This document shows positions 61,543-64,000 of a DNA stretch of 64,000 nt, piece after piece. The stretch is taken from contig JBJXGS010000252.1 in NCBI GenBank assembly GCA_046160545.1, positions 26,900-90,899 of the forward strand, given 5' to 3'. Source of the stretch: JAEUOS01 sp046160545. Its GTDB lineage: Bacteria > Pseudomonadota > Gammaproteobacteria > Burkholderiales > JAEUOS01. Within the stretch, counting starts at the first letter, position 1, and each line of letters starts with the position of its first letter. The notes under the pieces were generated by a model that was not told the DNA's origin, ran no database searches, and was given only the letters and a program-made list of their open reading frames with translations. The position numbers and the translations under genes were made by a program.

Positions 61543-62303
61543 GACTTCACGCAACCCGGCAGTCCGATGGCCTGCAGCACCTCGCCGCTGGCTGTGTCCT
61601 GCACGAATCCGACCAGACGAATATCCGCCAATTTGGCGCCGGCGGGCAAAGCCGCGCTGGCTTGCCAGGCAGCGCGACCGTCGGTGTCGAGCGGGATCGG
61701 GCCGTACCATTCACGCACCGATGCATTGTGCGTAAGAGTCTCGCCACGATTCTCGCCGGCGGTGACCTTGCTGGAAATTCGATCCTGCGCCAGGGCTGCA
61801 TACAGTTGCGACCGCGCACTGGACTTCGCCTGCGCCGCCAGACGCAGCGTATCGCCCATGACTTCCATTGACAAGCGTATTTCCGCGCGCGCCGGCGCGC
61901 GATTGATCGCATCGAGGCGGGTGACAAAGACCGCGCTTCCCCAGCCGCGAAAATCGCGTCCCTGCAGTACCACCTGTGGTGTGTAGACGTAACTGACGCC
62001 GGAAGCACGCGAGATCGCGCGCTGCCGGTCGGTGAACAAGGCCTTGGCGTACGGGTCCTTCCACCCCAGGTGATCCCAATAGTTGACGTGCAGTCCGAGA
62101 GGGACCACGCGCGCATCGACCAGGCGACTACCGGCCAGGGTTCCCAGCCAGCGGTCAGCTGGCGGGCAACTGTTGCATCCCTGCGATGTATAGAGCTCGA
62201 CCAATGCCACGGTGTGGGCAGGCGAAGTTCGCTCGCAGACCAGCGCGTACGCCTGTGGTGCTGCCATCATCGCAAAAACCACTCCGAACCATGGGCTGCG
62301 CAT
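61539..62303 (-). CDS. DUF1223 domain secreted thioredoxin-like protein
   Basis: A 254-residue exported protein with a signal sequence (residues 1-20, ending near PQAYAL). The domain starts VALVELYTSQGCNSCPPADRW, containing the CNSC pair of a thioredoxin-like fold, followed by LGLHVNYWDHLGWKDPY and TPQVVLQGRDFRGWG, the DUF1223 hallmarks. A beta-rich C-terminal region follows. The function is not established; a thiol-disulfide or metal-binding role is plausible. Its stop codon overlaps the bpt stop on the other strand through CTAG at 61539-61542. Confidence 0.88.
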   Translation of the reverse strand: MRSPWFGVVFAMMAAPQAYALVCERTSPAHTVALVELYTSQGCNSCPPADRWLGTLAGSRLVDARVVPLGLHVNYWDHLGWKDPYAKALFTDRQRAISRASGVSYVYTPQVVLQGRDFRGWGSAVFVTRLDAINRAPARAEIRLSMEVMGDTLRLAAQAKSSARSQLYAALAQDRISSKVTAGENRGETLTHNASVREWYGPIPLDTDGRAAWQASAALPAGAKLADIRLVGFVQDTASGEVLQAIGLPGCVKS

Positions 62304-62412
62304 GTCCGACCCGCATCAATCGCCGTAGTGCGAGTTGTACGCCGCAACCCGGAGGGCGGATGCGCGCCGGTAAAATCGGACACCTGGCAACTACCGATCA
62401 CCGCAAGGCACC

Positions 62413-63306
62413 ATGAGCAAGAACTACGACGCTGTTCCATCACAAACCATCGCCTTCCTGGGACTGGGCGTCATGGGCTATCCCATGGCTGGCCACCTCA
62501 AGCGCGCCGGGCATCGCGTCCGCGTCTACAACCGCAGCACGGCAAAGGCTGCGCAGTGGGTTGCCGAGTACGGTGGCGAGAGCGCCGCGACCCCGCGCGA
62601 AGCGGCCAAGGGTGCCGACATCGTGGCCTGCTGCGTCGGCAACGATGACGATCTGCGCGCGGTGGTGCTCGGTAGCGATGGCGCCTTCGCCGGCATGCGC
62701 CGCGGAGCGACCTTTGTCGACCACACCACGGCCTCGTCCAACGTCGCCCGTGAACTTGCGACCGCTGCCCTGGGGTTCGGCCTCGCATTCATCGATGCGC
62801 CGGTCTCTGGCGGTCAGGCCGGCGCGCAAAACGGCGCGCTTACGGTCATGTGCGGCGGCGAAGCCGCGGTGTTCGAACAGGTGCGCCCTGTGCTTGCTGC
62901 CTACGGACGTGCGGTGACGCTGATCGGCCCGGCCGGGGCCGGACAGCTTGCCAAGATGGTCAACCAGATCTGTATCGCCGGACTGGTCCAGGGGCTGGCC
63001 GAAGGCATCAATTTTGGCCAGGCCGCCGGCCTCGACATGCCTCTCGTCCTGGACGTCATCTCCAAAGGCGCAGCGCAGTCCTGGCAGATGGAAAACCGCG
63101 GCAAGACCATGGTGGAGGGCCGCTTCGACTTCGGCTTCGCGGTCGACTGGATGCGCAAGGACCTGGGCCTGTGCCTGGACGAGGCAAAACGCAACGGCGC
63201 GCCGCTGCCGGTGGCGGCACTGGTAGACCAGTTCTACGGTGACGTACAGCGCATGGGAGGCGCTCGCAACGACACTTCCTCCCTGATCCGCCGCCTACGC
63301 ACATGA
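62413..63306 (+). CDS. NAD(P)-dependent hydroxyacid dehydrogenase (beta-HAD family)
   Basis: A 297-residue cytoplasmic oxidoreductase of the 3-hydroxyisobutyrate dehydrogenase family. The nucleotide loop is FLGLGVMGYPMAGHLK, the substrate-binding motif is DAPVSGGQAGAQNGAL, and the catalytic Lys is in GAGQLAKMVNQICIAG. All motifs are intact. Likely substrates include 3-hydroxyisobutyrate, tartronate semialdehyde or a sugar acid; adjacency to an enolase-superfamily gene with an ATGA overlap favours a sugar-acid catabolic unit, but this is inference. Confidence 0.9.
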   Translation: MSKNYDAVPSQTIAFLGLGVMGYPMAGHLKRAGHRVRVYNRSTAKAAQWVAEYGGESAATPREAAKGADIVACCVGNDDDLRAVVLGSDGAFAGMRRGATFVDHTTASSNVARELATAALGFGLAFIDAPVSGGQAGAQNGALTVMCGGEAAVFEQVRPVLAAYGRAVTLIGPAGAGQLAKMVNQICIAGLVQGLAEGINFGQAAGLDMPLVLDVISKGAAQSWQMENRGKTMVEGRFDFGFAVDWMRKDLGLCLDEAKRNGAPLPVAALVDQFYGDVQRMGGARNDTSSLIRRLRT

Positions 63307-64000
63307 CCCGCACCGACCTCACGATCACTGGCATCAAGGCGTATGCCACCTCGTTTCCCCTGCCGCCCGGCGGCAATGTGCGCCTCGGGATAGGCCGGGC
63401 AATCAAGAAGGACGCGGTCGTCGTCAAGGTCACGACCGCCGGCGGCATCATCGGTTGGGGCGAGTCGCACCACGCGCGCGCGCCTTCGACGATCGCGAAA
63501 CTCATCGAGACCACGCTCTCCATGCTGGTCATGGGTGAGGACGCCGCCGACGTGCAGGGCGTGTGGCGCAAGATCTACAGCAAGCAACTGGCCAGCCACG
63601 GCCTGGGTGCGGGTACGGCGATGGCCATGAGCGGCATCGACATGGCGCTGTGGGACATACGCGGCAAGGCTGTCGGTTGGCCCTTGTACAAACTGCTGGG
63701 CGGCAAGTCCCGACCGGTCAGGGCCTACGCCGGCGGCATTTCGCTGGGCTTCCAGGAACCCGCGGCGCTGATCGACGAGGCGCGGGTGCATCTGGCCAAC
63801 GGCTATCGCGCGATCAAGCTGCGCCTGGGCGACAACCCGCGCGATGACCTGGAACGGGTGCACGCTGTGCGTCAAGCGCTGGGGGACGACATCGCGATCC
63901 TGACCGATGCCAACACCGGCTACAGCGTCGCCGATGCGCGCCGCGTCATGCCGGGGCTGGACGAGGCGGGGGTCGCGTGGCTGGAAGAGCCGTTCCCCGC
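63303..64000 (+). CDS. Enolase-superfamily (mandelate racemase/muconate lactonising) enzyme, C-terminus cut by the window
   Basis: The first 232 codons of an enzyme continuing past 64000. The N-terminal capping domain runs from TDLTITGIKAYATSFPLP to SHGLGAGTAMAMSGIDMALWD, and the barrel domain follows with the catalytic motif AIKLRLG (a K-x-R variant of KxK) and the first metal ligands in LTDANTGY (Asp) and WLEEPFP (Glu). ATG 63303 overlaps the dehydrogenase stop as ATGA. It probably dehydrates or racemises an acid sugar or related acid feeding the dehydrogenase. The third metal ligand and the general base lie outside the window. Confidence 0.87.
   Translation, partial: MTRTDLTITGIKAYATSFPLPPGGNVRLGIGRAIKKDAVVVKVTTAGGIIGWGESHHARAPSTIAKLIETTLSMLVMGEDAADVQGVWRKIYSKQLASHGLGAGTAMAMSGIDMALWDIRGKAVGWPLYKLLGGKSRPVRAYAGGISLGFQEPAALIDEARVHLANGYRAIKLRLGDNPRDDLERVHAVRQALGDDIAILTDANTGYSVADARRVMPGLDEAGVAWLEEPFP

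Noticed and set aside
1..64000. CRISPR arrays, insertion sequences, prophage genes, tRNA or rRNA
   Set aside because: No repeat-spacer pattern, transposase motif, integrase or cloverleaf was seen; intergenic gaps are short and accounted for.

Overview
The window reads as a chromosomal stretch of a high-GC Gram-negative bacterium, most likely a betaproteobacterium. It has lipoproteins, outer-membrane barrels, a Wza-like export protein and a complete exosortase A (XrtA/EpsH) exopolysaccharide locus of the type common in environmental Betaproteobacteria. The class-level guess is inference from gene content; I could not run a comparison. No tRNA, rRNA, CRISPR array, insertion sequence or phage gene was seen.

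Layout. (1) Positions 1-21420, minus strand: a surface-glycan block with glycosyltransferases, a methyltransferase/GT2/WbsX fusion, a Wzm/Wzt ABC exporter, a PrsT-type TPR lipoprotein, an O-antigen ligase-like protein with TPRs, a WecA/MraY-like initiating transferase, a Tat-exported beta-helix protein, and at its upstream end two exosortase-A-associated hydrolases and an acyl carrier protein. (2) Positions 21697-29307, plus strand: a GNAT/FemAB-like transferase, the exosortase-A acyl-CoA ligase and PLP decarboxylase, a GT2, a flippase and a methyltransferase. (3) Positions 29326-47527, minus strand: the core XrtA operon. In order of transcription it encodes the Wza-like export lipoprotein, Wzz-like chain-length protein, tyrosine autokinase, outer-membrane protein, ATPase, WecB, deacetylase, FemAB protein, sugar transferase, XrtA-EpsI, asparagine-synthase-like amidotransferase, GmhA, GT4, O-glycosylation ligase and a second deacetylase. 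(4) Positions 47890-49596, plus strand: a lytic transglycosylase and a trypsin-like protease. (5) Positions 49615-52536, minus strand: an HPr-rel-A cassette (nucleotidyltransferase, HprK-related kinase A, PqqD-family protein) led by a Tat-signal protein with a GYWKNHP motif, followed by a second PrsT paralogue (52858-55632). (6) Positions 55871-64000: mostly housekeeping or accessory genes, namely Nudix, two Sec-signal methyltransferase-fold proteins, an amino-acid permease, a Rieske protein, the aat-bpt N-degron pair, a DUF1223 protein, a hydroxyacid dehydrogenase and a truncated enolase-superfamily gene.

How it fits together. Region 3 supplies assembly, export and the exosortase. Regions 1 and 2 supply sugars, decorations and transporters, plus a small acyl/aminoacyl module (ligase, ACP, decarboxylase, two hydrolases, GNAT) of unknown product. 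Tight ATGA/GTGA/TAGTG overlaps suggest translational coupling along most of the operons. No PEP-CTERM substrate and no PrsK/PrsR regulator lies in the window. The two most open questions are the acyl module and the HPr-rel-A cassette with its putative exported partner.
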